The notes: generated by a model not told the origin, from the sequence alone. A DNA stretch of 64,000 bases from Rubricoccus sp038746605 (GCA_038746605.1 JBCDKM010000008.1:62001-126000); one strand, 5' to 3'; counted from the stretch's first letter, positions 50,302 to 59,359 are shown. A program made the numbers and translations.

Positions 50302-51528
50302 CTACCGGCCTAGAATCGCTTCTGCGGCGTGGCGCCCGGCGACCATCGCGCCGTTGATGGAGGCGTTGCGGCGGTGGTCGCCCGTCACGTAGAGGCCATC
50401 GCGGATCATGAGCGAGCGCTGCGGTGGCTCCACGCTCGGCAGGTCCGGCAGCGCGTGCCGCACGCGCCGCGCCCCGACGAGCCGCCAGCCGTTCACCTGA
50501 TCGCCGAACCAGCGGAGGAGCTGTTTTCGCGCGAGGGTGTCCAGCGCAGAATCCGACGCGGTGGACCAGGCGAGGAGAGAGGCCGAGATGAGCGCTTTTC
50601 CCTCCGGCGCGTACTCCGGCGCGACGTTGCTCATCACCTGCACGTTGTTGACGGGCCCCTCGCCGGTTCCGTCCAGCATCAGAATCGCCTCGTGCGTGGG
50701 CGGCGTGTCTGCGGACCAGTAGAGCGCGATGGTGCTGCGTTCCGCCGTCACGCCCGTCCCGATGAGCCGCTTTGCCTCCGGCCCGGCGGTCGCGATCACG
50801 ACAGCGTCGGCCTCCAGAGTCTCGCCGTCTTCGAGCGTGACCCGGCCCGCCTCGGCCGCCTCCACGCGGGTGCCGAGGCGGAGGGACTCGGGCGGAAGGC
50901 CCGCCGCGAGTTGGCGCGGGATCGCCTCGATGCCCTCGGCCGGGACGGCCGCGTCGCCCTCGGAGAACATGCGGAAGTAGAACTCGAAGGAGCGCGAGGA
51001 GGCGCCCAGCTTCGGGTCCAGCAGCACGCCGCCGAGGAACGGCCGGAAGAACCGCTCGATCATCTGATCCGAGAACTTGTAGCGCGAGCGCAGCGCGTCT
51101 ATTGTGGTCGTCTCCGGGCGGTTCCAGAGATCCTCCACTCGCCCGGCGCGGACGGACTGTCTCAGCCCGAGCACGCGGAGCTTATCCGCGAACGTCCCGA
51201 CGGGCGCCGTGACCGTCTTGAGGCCTTCTACAGGACGCCGAAACGGGTCGGCGACGGTGGCCCACTCGCCGCCGAGCCAGACCTTCGCGCCGGAGTCGAA
51301 GGAGCGGAGGCGGAGCGCGTCATAGTCCAACACGCGGCGCGCCTCGGGGTAGGCCGTGAGGAGCACCTGAAAGCCTCGGTCCAGCCGGAAGCCGTCTACC
51401 ACGTCGGTACGGACGCGCCCGCCCGGAGCATCGGCGGCGTCGAGGAGGGTGACGCGGACGCCCGCCTCGTGGAGGGTGCGGGCACAGCAGAGGCCGGAGA
51501 GCCCGGCGCCGACGATCAGGACGTTCAC
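50302..51528 (-). CDS. FAD-dependent amine oxidase/phytoene-desaturase-like protein
   Basis: A 408-residue flavoprotein. VLIVGAGLSGLCCARTLHEAGVRVTLLDA is the FAD-binding motif, and GGRVRTDVVDGFRLDRGFQVL follows. FFRPFLGGVLLDP fits NAD(P)/FAD-dependent oxidoreductases related to protoporphyrinogen oxidase and carotenoid desaturases. The C-terminal YVTGDHRRNASINGAMVAGRHAAE is the second FAD contact. Its start lies 40 bases from the TIGR01777 gene stop upstream. Substrate unknown. Confidence 0.88.
   Translation of the reverse strand: MNVLIVGAGLSGLCCARTLHEAGVRVTLLDAADAPGGRVRTDVVDGFRLDRGFQVLLTAYPEARRVLDYDALRLRSFDSGAKVWLGGEWATVADPFRRPVEGLKTVTAPVGTFADKLRVLGLRQSVRAGRVEDLWNRPETTTIDALRSRYKFSDQMIERFFRPFLGGVLLDPKLGASSRSFEFYFRMFSEGDAAVPAEGIEAIPRQLAAGLPPESLRLGTRVEAAEAGRVTLEDGETLEADAVVIATAGPEAKRLIGTGVTAERSTIALYWSADTPPTHEAILMLDGTGEGPVNNVQVMSNVAPEYAPEGKALISASLLAWSTASDSALDTLARKQLLRWFGDQVNGWRLVGARRVRHALPDLPSVEPPQRSLMIRDGLYVTGDHRRNASINGAMVAGRHAAEAILGR
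50847..50881. repeat. CCGCCTCGG palindrome inside the FAD oxidoreductase gene
   Basis: Perfect arms 17 bases apart, read in the same frame as other coding copies (RLGTRVEAAEAG, about residues 216-229). It lies between the substrate domain and the second FAD strand, which already carries a variable loop. Confidence 0.65.
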
Positions 51529-51568
51529 AGGCAGAGAGGGAGGCGGGACGGCGAGGGGCGGGAAGGCG

Positions 51569-52996
51569 TCATCGTGCGGATTCCGTGCCGTAGAGGTGGG
51601 AGAAAGCGGCGTCGAGGGTGGGGTAGGCGTAGCGGAAGCCGGACTGGCGGAGGCGTTCCGGCATCATGCGGACGCTCTTGAGCCCCAGTTCGCGAGCGGG
51701 CTCCCCAGCGAGCGAGAGCAGCGGCCTCGGGAGGCTCGCGAGGGTGGGGCGGCGAAGGGTCCGGCCGAGCGCTTTGACGGTTGCCTTCGCGGTGGAAGGG
51801 GCGGGCGCGCTGAAATTGACGGGCCCCGAGAGATCGGACTGGAGGAGGTGGTGGATCGCGTAGAGCACATCGTCCAGCGCGATCCAGGACCAGAAGGCGG
51901 AGCCGTCGCCCGGCCAAGCGCCGAGGCCGATCTGCGTGGCAGGGCCTAGCTTCGCGAGCATCCCGCCTGCAGGCGAAAGCACCAGCCCGATGCGGAGGTG
52001 CGCGGTGCGGATGCCCGCCGCCTCGGCGTCGTCGGTGGCGGCCTCCCAGGCGCGGCAGACGTCCGAGAGGAAGCCCTCGCCGAGGGCGCTCTGCTCGGTC
52101 ACGGGCTGGTCGCCGGTGTCGCCGTAGATGCCGCTCGCGGAGGCCGAGAGGAAGACCTTCGGTGGTGTGGGGAGCGCCGCGAGGGCGCGGGCGAGGAGCA
52201 TCGTGCCCTTCGTGCGGCTTTCCCAGATGGCGCGCTTCTTCGCCTCGTTCCAGGGGAAGCCGAAGACCGGTTCTCCCGCGAGGTGGATCACAGCATCGGG
52301 CGCGAGCGCCGCCAGCCCGGCGGCGTCGATCTCGCCTGCATCCACGTTCCAGTAGAGTGCGCGCTCGGCCTCGTTTCGGTCCCATCGCTCCACCGCTTCC
52401 TGGCTGCGGACGAGCCGCACGACCCGGTGTCCGCCGCCACCCAGGAACGCGCACAGCGCCTCCCCGATGAGACCGCTGCTGCCCGTCACGGCGATGGTCC
52501 AGGGCTCGCCGTCCCAGGTGGCGTGCCGCGCGAGGTCCTCGCGGGTGACGCGGTGCCGGTAGCCGAACATCCGCTCCAACTGGCCGCTCGCGATCCCCTT
52601 CGCGAACGAAGAGACGGGCGCGAGGGGCAGCTCGTAGCGCACATCGTCTTCCAGGGTGGAGGCGTCCGGTCCCTCCGGGATCATGCGGTGGGCGTGCTCC
52701 CAGGAGGCGAAGGGGCCGGAGACCTGCACGTCGTGAAAGCCGCAGAGGGCAGGGCCGCCGCCGGAGGTCCGGCAGGAGTCGTCGTAGCCGGAGTGCTCAG
52801 CGGTCCAGCGGATGGCGGCGGGACCGAGGCCGAGGCGGATCACGGCGCGGTCGCCGGGGCGGATACCGTCGAAGTGCTCCAGGGAGACGTCTTGCCACGG
52901 GGGCGCGAGGCGGGCGAAGGCGCCGGGGCGCTCGTGCCAGGTGAAAAGCTCGGCGGCGGAGACGGGGACAGGTGAACGGGCGGTGAACCGAGGCAT
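51569..52996 (-). CDS. TIGR01777-family epimerase with SRPBCC domain
   Basis: A 475-residue protein. An N-terminal SRPBCC (START-like) domain (1-160: PVPVSAAELFTWHERPGAFARLAPPW, GPFASWEHAHRMIP) precedes a nucleotide-sugar-epimerase-like domain of the YfcH/TIGR01777 family. The latter has IAVTGSSGLIGEALCAFL, RALYWNVDAGEID, FLSASASGIYGD and RIGLVLSP. The active-site motif IYGDTGDQ lacks a clear YxxxK, typical of this family. Role proposed in cell division or lipid handling; unknown here. Confidence 0.88.
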   Translation of the reverse strand: MPRFTARSPVPVSAAELFTWHERPGAFARLAPPWQDVSLEHFDGIRPGDRAVIRLGLGPAAIRWTAEHSGYDDSCRTSGGGPALCGFHDVQVSGPFASWEHAHRMIPEGPDASTLEDDVRYELPLAPVSSFAKGIASGQLERMFGYRHRVTREDLARHATWDGEPWTIAVTGSSGLIGEALCAFLGGGGHRVVRLVRSQEAVERWDRNEAERALYWNVDAGEIDAAGLAALAPDAVIHLAGEPVFGFPWNEAKKRAIWESRTKGTMLLARALAALPTPPKVFLSASASGIYGDTGDQPVTEQSALGEGFLSDVCRAWEAATDDAEAAGIRTAHLRIGLVLSPAGGMLAKLGPATQIGLGAWPGDGSAFWSWIALDDVLYAIHHLLQSDLSGPVNFSAPAPSTAKATVKALGRTLRRPTLASLPRPLLSLAGEPARELGLKSVRMMPERLRQSGFRYAYPTLDAAFSHLYGTESAR

Positions 52997-53110
52997 GGCG
53001 GGGGGAGGGGGCGGCAGTACGCGCGCCCTCGTGCACCGATCCACCCGGAGGATTGGACCTTCGGGGTGTGACCGCTACCCTACAGGACCTTCTCACCTAC
53101 CCGTACGGAC

Positions 53111-53419
53111 ATGCGCACCGTCCTCCGCCGGATCGAACCGGTCTCCCTCGCCAAGGTCTACGCGGCCGTCTACGCCATCATCGCGTTCGTTTTCGCCATC
53201 CCAGCCGGGTGCGCGCTCTCGGTCGTCGGCTCGCTGGGCGACTCCCCCGGTCTTGGGGCAGGCGTCGGCCTGTTCGCCATCGTGCTGTACCCTCTGTTCG
53301 GCGCGGTCGGTGGGTTTTTGGCCGGTCTGATCACAGGCTTCGTCTACAACCTCGTCGCGGACCGTGTGGGGGGTGTGGAACTGGAGTTCGACGACTGGGG
53401 CGAGGCAGACCTCCTCTGA
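53111..53419 (+). CDS. DUF3566-like small membrane protein
   Basis: A 102-residue protein starting MRTVLRRIEPVSLAKVYAAVYAII, with two transmembrane helices and the tail VADRVGGVELEFDD. The conserved IEPVSLAKV start and the C-terminal GGVEVE motif mark a family of small membrane proteins common in Bacteroidota. Convergent with the microcompartment-like genes. Confidence 0.72.
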   Translation: MRTVLRRIEPVSLAKVYAAVYAIIAFVFAIPAGCALSVVGSLGDSPGLGAGVGLFAIVLYPLFGAVGGFLAGLITGFVYNLVADRVGGVELEFDDWGEADLL

Positions 53420-53425
53420 GCGTCT

Positions 53426-53459
53426 CCGCCTCGGTGTCTCCACGGGGGTGCCGAGGCGG
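53426..53459. repeat. CCGCCTCGG palindrome, long form, shared by convergent genes
   Basis: Perfect arms with a 16-base centre. Begins exactly 6 bases after the DUF3566-like stop (TGA 53417-53419) and ends 2 bases before the opposing EutN/CcmL gene stop. Confidence 0.92.
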
Positions 53460-53461
53460 GG

Positions 53462-53734
53462 CTACCCGATGTCCACCCGGTCGATGACGCCGACGATGGT
53501 CGCGTCGGAGGCGGTCAGCCGGTTCTGCGGCTTGAACGGGAGGGCAGCCTCGGCGCTGGTGACGTAGAGCACGCGGTCGCCCGGGCCCGCGTCGCACGTA
53601 TCGAGCGCGGTGGTGGGGCGACCGTGCTCGGTGCCGTCGGCGCGAAGGGGCTGCACGAGGAGCATTCGCTTGCCGTGGACCGATGCGTCCTTCTGTGTCG
53701 CCCAGACGCTCCCGATAACGCGGCCGATCTTCAC
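53462..53734 (-). CDS. EutN/CcmL-family microcompartment vertex protein (second copy)
   Basis: A 90-residue BMC-P pentamer protein starting from a GTG at 53734. IGRVIGSVWATQKDASVHGKRMLLVQPL is the family signature. VLYVTSAEAALPF and ATIVGVIDRVDI follow. The start overlaps the preceding vertex gene as GTGA. BMC-P proteins cap the vertices of bacterial microcompartments. No BMC-H hexamer, BMC-T or encapsulated enzyme gene is in the window. Confidence 0.9.
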   Translation of the reverse strand: MKIGRVIGSVWATQKDASVHGKRMLLVQPLRADGTEHGRPTTALDTCDAGPGDRVLYVTSAEAALPFKPQNRLTASDATIVGVIDRVDIG

Positions 53735-54027
53735 GCGTCCTGAAGCACGAGCGGCTTCACCTCCGCCACGTCCAGCTTGTCCACGATGGCCATGATGACG
53801 GCATCGACAGGCTTCTTGTCTGTCAGCTCCGTCTGGCGGCCGGAGGAGCCTTGCGCGACGAGGACGGTCTCGCCTTCGCCCGCGCCCACGGCGTCTGCGG
53901 CGACAACGAAGTTGGAGAGCGGCTGGCCGTCCAGGTCCACCTCGCGCACGATGAGGAACTTCATCCCGACGAGCTTGGGATCTTTTCGAGTGGCCCAGAC
54001 GGTGCCGATGACCTGGCCGAGGAGCAT
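53731..54027 (-). CDS. EutN/CcmL-family microcompartment vertex protein (first copy)
   Basis: A 98-residue paralogue of the next gene. MLLGQVIGTVWATRKDPKLVGMKFLIVREVDLDG begins the fold. FVVAADAVGAGEGETVLVAQGSS is the pore-loop region and VIMAIVDKLDV the C terminus. Stop overlaps the second gene start (GTGA), so the two are cotranslated. Paralogous BMC-P pairs occur in many microcompartment operons, for example in Planctomycetes, but usually with shell hexamer genes. Confidence 0.92.
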   Translation of the reverse strand: MLLGQVIGTVWATRKDPKLVGMKFLIVREVDLDGQPLSNFVVAADAVGAGEGETVLVAQGSSGRQTELTDKKPVDAVIMAIVDKLDVAEVKPLVLQDA

Positions 54028-54220
54028 GAGAGCATGGGACGTGCACTGGAAGCTACCGCCGTACGGAGCATGCCCGTGCATGGAGGATGGCCGCCAGACC
54101 TGCGTACGCTGGAGGCCGCACGCCCCTTCAGGTTGGAGGTTTCCTTTGCGGGCGATATACTCGGCTACAGCGGGCTGCGTGTCCACTCTCGCTTTCCTGC
54201 CCACACTCCTTCGTGACGCC

Positions 54221-55282
54221 ATGTCTCGCGTTCTTTTCCTCATCCACGGGATGGGTGTCCATGGGACCGATTGGGCGCAGGAGGTCACGGATAAGCTGGG
54301 CGAAGTCGCGACTCGGTACGACCGCTTTCCGTCTCTCGAAGCGCTCCAGGAAGCGGTCGAGTTCGTGCCGATCACGTACGATCACGTGTTCAAGGGCCAA
54401 CTCCAACGCTGGGCCGATGCAGCCGACAACCTGCGGGAGTTCACCCGAGAGAATGAGATCGACCTCGGCCGAGGAGCGGTCTTGTTCGATTGGATCGCTG
54501 GCGCGTCCAAGGAGGAGGAGAACTTCTTCTGGAGCCACACCATCGATGTCATCCTGTACCACTACGTGCGCGAGGTGCAGAGTCAGGTCCGCCTCCACGT
54601 GATGCACCAGATCGCGGACGCTCTCGCTGCGCGCGAGACGAATGGAAGGCGCGTCGAGTCCTCCGTCCTCGCGCACAGTCTGGGCACGGCCGTCGCCCAT
54701 GACTCACTCCACATCCTCGGTACGGTCCCGCTCGATGGCAACGAGTCCTTCCTCACGCCCGGCAACCAACTCTTCGAGAGCTTCATAACGCTGGCGAACG
54801 TGAGCCGCGTGTTGCAGACCGTCGCCAACCCACACGAGAGTATCGTCGTGCCGCGCTCGGCGAGCCGTCCCAGAGGGTACGTCCGCCGCTACTACAACTT
54901 CCGTCACGCCCTCGACCCGATCCCGGCCTTCTGGCCCTTCGGACCATCGGGGTGGGCACCGAAGCTGGTCAGCGACCTCGGCCTCGACTTCCTCCGAGAC
55001 GTCAACGTCCACGGGTTCGCGCACTACCTGGACGGTCCGCGCGTGCACATCCCGATCCTGAATGAGGTCGTGCCCGGTGCCATCCCGGATGATGAGGCCG
55101 CCGCCGCAATCGCGGGCTACCCAACGGTAGGCGGCTCCGCGTGCGCCGACGGCGTCGCTGAGCTGGTGGAGTCGGCGCGGAAGATTCTCGCCACCATCGG
55201 TTCGTCGAAAGACCCCAAGCGCCTCGTCACCGCGGGTGCCGAATTCCTCGCCGCCGCCGAGTCCGCTGCCGATGCGTGCTAG
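54221..55282 (+). CDS. alpha/beta hydrolase-fold protein
   Basis: A 353-residue cytoplasmic protein. RVLFLIHGMGVHGTDWAQEVTDKL is the oxyanion strand and SVLAHSLGTAVAHDSLH holds the nucleophile Ser in AHSLG. YYNFRHALDPIPAFWPFGP and NVHGFAHYLDG carry candidate acid and His residues. A lipase/esterase-like or PGAP1-like relative is possible. Divergent from the microcompartment-like pair and coupled to the next secreted-protein gene, whose start lies within its end. Confidence 0.78.
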   Translation: MSRVLFLIHGMGVHGTDWAQEVTDKLGEVATRYDRFPSLEALQEAVEFVPITYDHVFKGQLQRWADAADNLREFTRENEIDLGRGAVLFDWIAGASKEEENFFWSHTIDVILYHYVREVQSQVRLHVMHQIADALAARETNGRRVESSVLAHSLGTAVAHDSLHILGTVPLDGNESFLTPGNQLFESFITLANVSRVLQTVANPHESIVVPRSASRPRGYVRRYYNFRHALDPIPAFWPFGPSGWAPKLVSDLGLDFLRDVNVHGFAHYLDGPRVHIPILNEVVPGAIPDDEAAAAIAGYPTVGGSACADGVAELVESARKILATIGSSKDPKRLVTAGAEFLAAAESAADAC

Positions 55283-56297
55283 CCTCTTCGTCCTTCTCCT
55301 GGTCTCGTCTGGAGCCCACGCCCAAGTCGGGTTTTCTGCCGAGGATTGCAACCCCGACACCGTCTACGCGCGAGGTCCAAGTGCCTACGGCGCGGAGTGG
55401 GCGTCGCTCCATCCCGCCCGAGTCGTCGGGTCGCTCCAAGACGACATCGAGGCAGGGCGGTGGGGGCCCGTCGGGGCTGCCCTGGCCGATAACTTCCGCC
55501 GGTCCGCTCGTGTGCGAGGGCCCGCACGGCGATCTCTCCAGAGCCATCTCGACACGCTAGCGACGGAACTCGCGGAGGTGGGTCTGGAAGCGATGATGGA
55601 CGGTCGCGGGGTTATGCGCGACCGCTTCGCGTACGATGCGCGAGACCCCGTGCTCTTCGAGTTCACACCGTCGGAGATCCAAACCTCGGGGCTGGACCCA
55701 GCCGTCCGCCGCGAGGTCTGCTGGCGCGCTTTGGTAGCGGACAACGTTCTCATCCAGTTCTTCGGACCCGCTCGTAATAACGCGGCGAGCGCGCTGAGAG
55801 ACGCCATCGCGCTATGGGACGAGTTCAACGAGACCAACTACTCGCTCTACCCCTGGGAGGTCGCGGTGAATCAATTCCTCGCGGGATCGCAGAAGATCCG
55901 TTCGCTGGATGACCTTACGCCGCCAGCGACGCAACTCGTCTTTCTGCACCCGGGGGTTGCGCTGGAGGCAGGCGGCTTCGGAGCCGGGTTAGATAGTTTG
56001 CGCCGCTTCGATGTGCTGACGCTGGAGCCCATTGGGATTTTGTGGTATAACGACGAGCGTTCCTCGTACATGGGTGTCTCCGCGGTCGTCACCATCCCGA
56101 CCTCTGGAGGGCCTGGAATCGGCGGGATGGTCCATTTCGGCCGTGCCGTCCAGGTCGGGGCCGTTGTTCGGGGCGGAAGCGGACCCGAGCGCGGCGCGAG
56201 CATCGTGCTCTCGACAGATGTGTTCAAGCTCATCCAGAGAACTCCGTCCGCGTTCCGAGAGCGCATCGCAGATCTGCGCGACGCATTGCCGGACTAG
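55272..56297 (+). CDS. secreted protein of unknown function
   Basis: A 341-residue protein with signal peptide MRASLFVLLLVSSGAHAQ. The start overlaps the hydrolase gene by 11 bases. The first half is helical and charged, the second beta-rich (LVFLHPGVALEAGGFGAGLDSLRRFDVLTLEPIGILWYND, SAVVTIPTSGGPGIGGMVHFGRAVQVG). The end of the chain is helical. No family recognised. Confidence 0.7.
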   Translation: MRASLFVLLLVSSGAHAQVGFSAEDCNPDTVYARGPSAYGAEWASLHPARVVGSLQDDIEAGRWGPVGAALADNFRRSARVRGPARRSLQSHLDTLATELAEVGLEAMMDGRGVMRDRFAYDARDPVLFEFTPSEIQTSGLDPAVRREVCWRALVADNVLIQFFGPARNNAASALRDAIALWDEFNETNYSLYPWEVAVNQFLAGSQKIRSLDDLTPPATQLVFLHPGVALEAGGFGAGLDSLRRFDVLTLEPIGILWYNDERSSYMGVSAVVTIPTSGGPGIGGMVHFGRAVQVGAVVRGGSGPERGASIVLSTDVFKLIQRTPSAFRERIADLRDALPD

Positions 56298-56312
56298 CCT
56301 TGGGTGCCTGGT

Positions 56313-56720
56313 TCAGGCTCGCTCTTTGGTCTCCACGAGCGCTAGCGTGACGCGGCTGACGCAGATGAGGGACTCCGCCTCGTCCTCGATCTGGACGTCC
56401 CAGACGGCGGTGGTGCGACCCTGGCGAATGGGCGTCGCGGTGGCTCGCAGCGTGCCCTCGCGCTTGGGGCGGAGGTGGCTCGCGTTGATCTCCATCCCGA
56501 ACGCGATCCGCTCCGGCAGTGCCGCCATGTTGGCGCCCACGCTCGCGACACTCTCCGCTAGCACGACGCTCGCGCCACCGTGGAGATAGCCCAGCGGCTG
56601 GTGGACGGGCGGACCGATGGGCATCGTGGCGACGACGCGCTCACCGGAGACCTCCTGATACTCGATGCCGAGGGTCTCATCGAGGGAGGTGCCACTGGCA
56701 AGAGGAAACGGCTGAGACAT
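56313..56720 (-). CDS. PaaI-type hotdog thioesterase
   Basis: A 135-residue protein from the ATG at 56720. SLDETLGIEYQEVSGERVVATMPIGP and HQPLGYLHGGASVVLAESVAS (with the HGG motif) match the PaaI family of hotdog-fold acyl-CoA thioesterases. MEINASHLRPKREGTLRATATPIRQGRTTAVWDVQI is the last sheet. Convergent with the secreted protein gene. Probable substrate is an acyl-CoA of phenylacetate- or 1,4-dihydroxy-2-naphthoyl type. Confidence 0.88.
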   Translation of the reverse strand: MSQPFPLASGTSLDETLGIEYQEVSGERVVATMPIGPPVHQPLGYLHGGASVVLAESVASVGANMAALPERIAFGMEINASHLRPKREGTLRATATPIRQGRTTAVWDVQIEDEAESLICVSRVTLALVETKERA

Positions 56721-56779
56721 GAAGGTGCAGTCGGTAGTGGGCGGCGGTCGTACTCTGCGTCCTCGCACCCGATCCCACC

Positions 56780-57151
56780 ATGCTGGAGGCCTTTCAAGAG
56801 TGGTTCCTCTCCTTGGGCACCGAGTACGGCGTCAACCCCTGGATTTTTGGGGGCATCTACGTCGGTGCCATCCCGCTGTTCACGCTCTCGGTAGCGTGGC
56901 TCGTCCGCAACGCGAGGCAGAAGAAAAGCATCGTGCTGCCCGCTCTCGCAGCAGGCTGTTGCTTCGTCTCCGCCTACGTCTACCTCATCATCGCAGGGGA
57001 GAACGTCCCTGCGTGGGTGTACGGGTTCATCGTGGTCCTCGTGGTGGGGGGAGCGTGGAGCGCCGTGCGGAAGGTGCGAGGTCAGCTAGCCGAGGTCCGT
57101 GCTGAGGCTGAGACGCCCGACGAGCCGACGACATCGGCACCGCCACACTGA
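56780..57151 (+). CDS. small membrane protein
   Basis: A 123-residue protein with three transmembrane helices (about 21-42, 50-72 and 77-96) and a Lys/Arg/Ala-rich soluble tail. Starts MLEAFQEWFLSLGTEYGVNPWIFGGIY. No family recognised. Divergent from the thioesterase. Confidence 0.65.
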   Translation: MLEAFQEWFLSLGTEYGVNPWIFGGIYVGAIPLFTLSVAWLVRNARQKKSIVLPALAAGCCFVSAYVYLIIAGENVPAWVYGFIVVLVVGGAWSAVRKVRGQLAEVRAEAETPDEPTTSAPPH

Positions 57152-57268
57152 CCCCGACGCTCCGTGCCAGATGGCGGGAGAAACCGCGAGTCTGGACTGG
57201 AAGCGGCGGGTACGTGGAGAAGGGCGAGACGCATCCGACAGGTGAGCGGCCTTGCTCTGCCACTCGCC

Positions 57269-57302
57269 CCGCCTCGGTAGCCCGACGAGCGTACCGAGGC
57301 GG
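57269..57302. repeat. CCGCCTCGG palindrome, long form
   Basis: Perfect arms with a 16-base centre. It ends only 1 base before the stop of the outer-membrane pseudogene (57304). Confidence 0.88.
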
Positions 57303-57303
57303 A

Positions 57304-58176
57304 TCAGTTCAGATCCACACCGAGCCCTACGCCCGCGACGGCATCGAGCAGGTCATCGAGGTTTCCACCGACCGGGACCTCGACGAAAAACCCCGGGCGA
57401 ACGGTCCCAGCTTTGACCTCGGCTGCGAGTCCGATGGCAGTCTCGAAGCGAGCGACGTCGTCGCCCAGTTCCTCGGTGAGAAAGCCCGTTGCGCGGATGC
57501 CGCCCGTAAGGAGCGCCGGTCCAGCCTCGGCCTCCGCACGGAACGTGTAGCTCAGGAACAGTTCTAGGTCGTCGGGGAGGCTTTGCTCGTTGCCCGCGTT
57601 GATAGCGAGCTGTGGCGCGAGGCGACCCACGAGCGAGACTGTGGGCGAGAGCGCAAGTGAGCCCTCCGCCGTGCCGACGACGGAGAGCGTGTTCGGGATA
57701 AACGCCAAGAACCGGTCGTACGAGGCGAACTGGCTGTAAAAGAGCGCGGTACCGTCCTCGTCACCGAGATCGATGAGTGTGCCCACCACGGGGAGACGCC
57801 CGCCGAGGCCCGCCGAGGCGCGTCCACGAGGGTTCGGCAGCGCGGCTTCGACGCCCAAATACGGATTGCCGAGAACGAACGCGCTCGAACGCTCCTCGCT
57901 CGTCTGATCCGAAAAGGGAGACTCGAAATCGATGGCGGCGTAGACCGTCGGGACATCCCCGACGATAGAGAGCCCGGGCGTGACAGCGAAGCGGCCATCC
58001 AGCATGTGCACGGATGAGAGAGCGGAGAAGTCGCTCCCGAACAAAATTCCGTCGTCCAGGAATGCTTTTCGGGCGGTGAGGCTGACGCCGTCGCCCTCGG
58101 GCGCGATGGGGAGCCAGCCCGCAGGCTAGGCGAGGGCAGTGATGGGCAGGAGAAGAGCGAGGAGAACGAGGCGCAC
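57304..58176 (-). pseudogene. secreted beta-barrel protein gene with an amber codon at the signal-peptide junction
   Basis: From a GTG at 58176 the frame reads VRLVLLALLLPITALA, then TAG (58128-58126), then PAGWLPIAPEGDGV and continues to 57304 without further stops. The mature part is about 273 residues. It resembles an outer-membrane barrel protein (GRFAVTPGLSIVGDVPTVYAAIDFESPF, FVLGNPYLGVEAALPN, RPGFFVEVPVG). The expected residue at the TAG is Gln (CAG), which would complete an ALAQ cleavage site, so a single C-to-T change explains it. It could be a recent loss, a polymorphism or a sequencing error. Confidence 0.7.
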
Positions 58177-58213
58177 GGTACGGGGAGGAGGGTGTGGTCA
58201 AGAGTACGACCGT

Positions 58214-58222
58214 TCGCCTCGG
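58214..58222. repeat. isolated half of the CCGCCTCGG palindrome
   Basis: TCGCCTCGG without a matching partner. Probably a decayed copy between the barrel pseudogene and the LacI gene. Confidence 0.35.
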
Positions 58223-58269
58223 TACGCCCTGGGGCTACTGGCATCTCCCACCGAGCAGTGGAGTTACGG

Positions 58270-59283
58270 TCAGGAGCCCGAGCCGCAGGAGCGCCGCACC
58301 ACCAGCGACGGCTGAAGCACAACGAGACTCGGTGAGCGGTCTGGCTCTTCGATCCGTGCGAGGAGCAACTCTGCCGCTCGGCGACCCATTTCCTCACCGG
58401 GCTGGCGGACCGCCGTCAGGGGCGGGTTGAGTGCCATCGCCCACGGCATGTCGTCGTAGCCGACGAGCGCGAGGTCCTCGGGGATGCGGAGCCCCCGTTG
58501 GTGAGTGGCCGCGAGCGCGCCGAGCGTCATCAGGTTGTTGGCCGTGAAGAGCGCGGTGGGACGGTCCTCCAACGAGAGGAGAGCCTCGGCAGCGGCCTGC
58601 CCGCCTTCCATCCGCCCGTTCGCCTCGGCGAGGAGGGCGGGGTCGATGAGGAGGTCCACCTCGTCGTGCGCACGGCGGTAGCCGGCTAAGCGCTCGCGGC
58701 TCGTGGAGAGCGTCGGGGCACCGCCGATGAAGCCGATGCGACGGTGACCCTGCTCGATGAGCAACGCGACGCCATCGCGGGCGCCTTGCTCGCTGTTGGC
58801 GACGACCGTGTCGACAGCGCTACGGGTCATCCGGCGGTCCACGCAGACGACCGGGATGCCATCCTCGATGAGCGCGTCCACGTCGGCATCGTGCTCGCGG
58901 ACGGGTGGCAAGATGACCCCGTCTACGCGCTCGGTGCGGAGGGCGTCGACCGCCGCCCGCTGACGCTCCACGCTCTCGTCCACATTGTGGAACAGGACGG
59001 AGTAGCCTGCCTCGTGTGCGACGGCCTCCACGCCGCGTATGACCTCGGCGAAGAATGGGTTCTGGATGTCCGGAATGAGAACGCCCAGGATGTGAGTGGC
59101 GCCGCCGCGTGAGCGGAGCCGCCGCGCCACCTTGCTCGGGCGGTATCCGAGGTCGGCTGCGATAGCCTCGATACGCTCGCGCGTGCTCACCGCGACGCGT
59201 TCAGGGACCGTGAGGGCGCGCGAGGCGGTCGCGATAGAGACGCCCGCGACTTCGGCGATTTCCTTGAGAGTGACGGCGCTCAT
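58270..59283 (-). CDS. LacI-family transcriptional regulator
   Basis: A 337-residue regulator. The N-terminal HTH (TLKEIAEVAGVSIATASRALT) and hinge helix (PSKVARRLRS) contact DNA. The periplasmic-binding-protein-like effector domain has GVLIPDIQNPFFAEVIRGVE, TALFTANNLMTLGAL and PLTAVRQPGEEMGRRA. The effector is unknown. A CpG-centred palindrome 15 bases ahead of the start suggests autoregulation. DeoB lies upstream on the same strand, but a 76-base gap and the operator argue for separate control. Confidence 0.93.
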   Translation of the reverse strand: MSAVTLKEIAEVAGVSIATASRALTVPERVAVSTRERIEAIAADLGYRPSKVARRLRSRGGATHILGVLIPDIQNPFFAEVIRGVEAVAHEAGYSVLFHNVDESVERQRAAVDALRTERVDGVILPPVREHDADVDALIEDGIPVVCVDRRMTRSAVDTVVANSEQGARDGVALLIEQGHRRIGFIGGAPTLSTSRERLAGYRRAHDEVDLLIDPALLAEANGRMEGGQAAAEALLSLEDRPTALFTANNLMTLGALAATHQRGLRIPEDLALVGYDDMPWAMALNPPLTAVRQPGEEMGRRAAELLLARIEEPDRSPSLVVLQPSLVVRRSCGSGS

Positions 59284-59298
59284 GTAGAGAGAGGGTAC

Positions 59299-59308
59299 GA
59301 ACGCGTTC
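59299..59308. promoter_or_regulatory. LacI-type operator
   Basis: The perfect palindrome GAACGCGTTC with a central CG, as in LacI-family operators, sits 16 bases upstream of the regulator start. Its effector and other targets are not known. Confidence 0.5.
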
Positions 59309-59359
59309 CGTGGACTGGAGTGTAGTTATCCCTCTTGGCAGATCCAACCTCGGCAGTTC

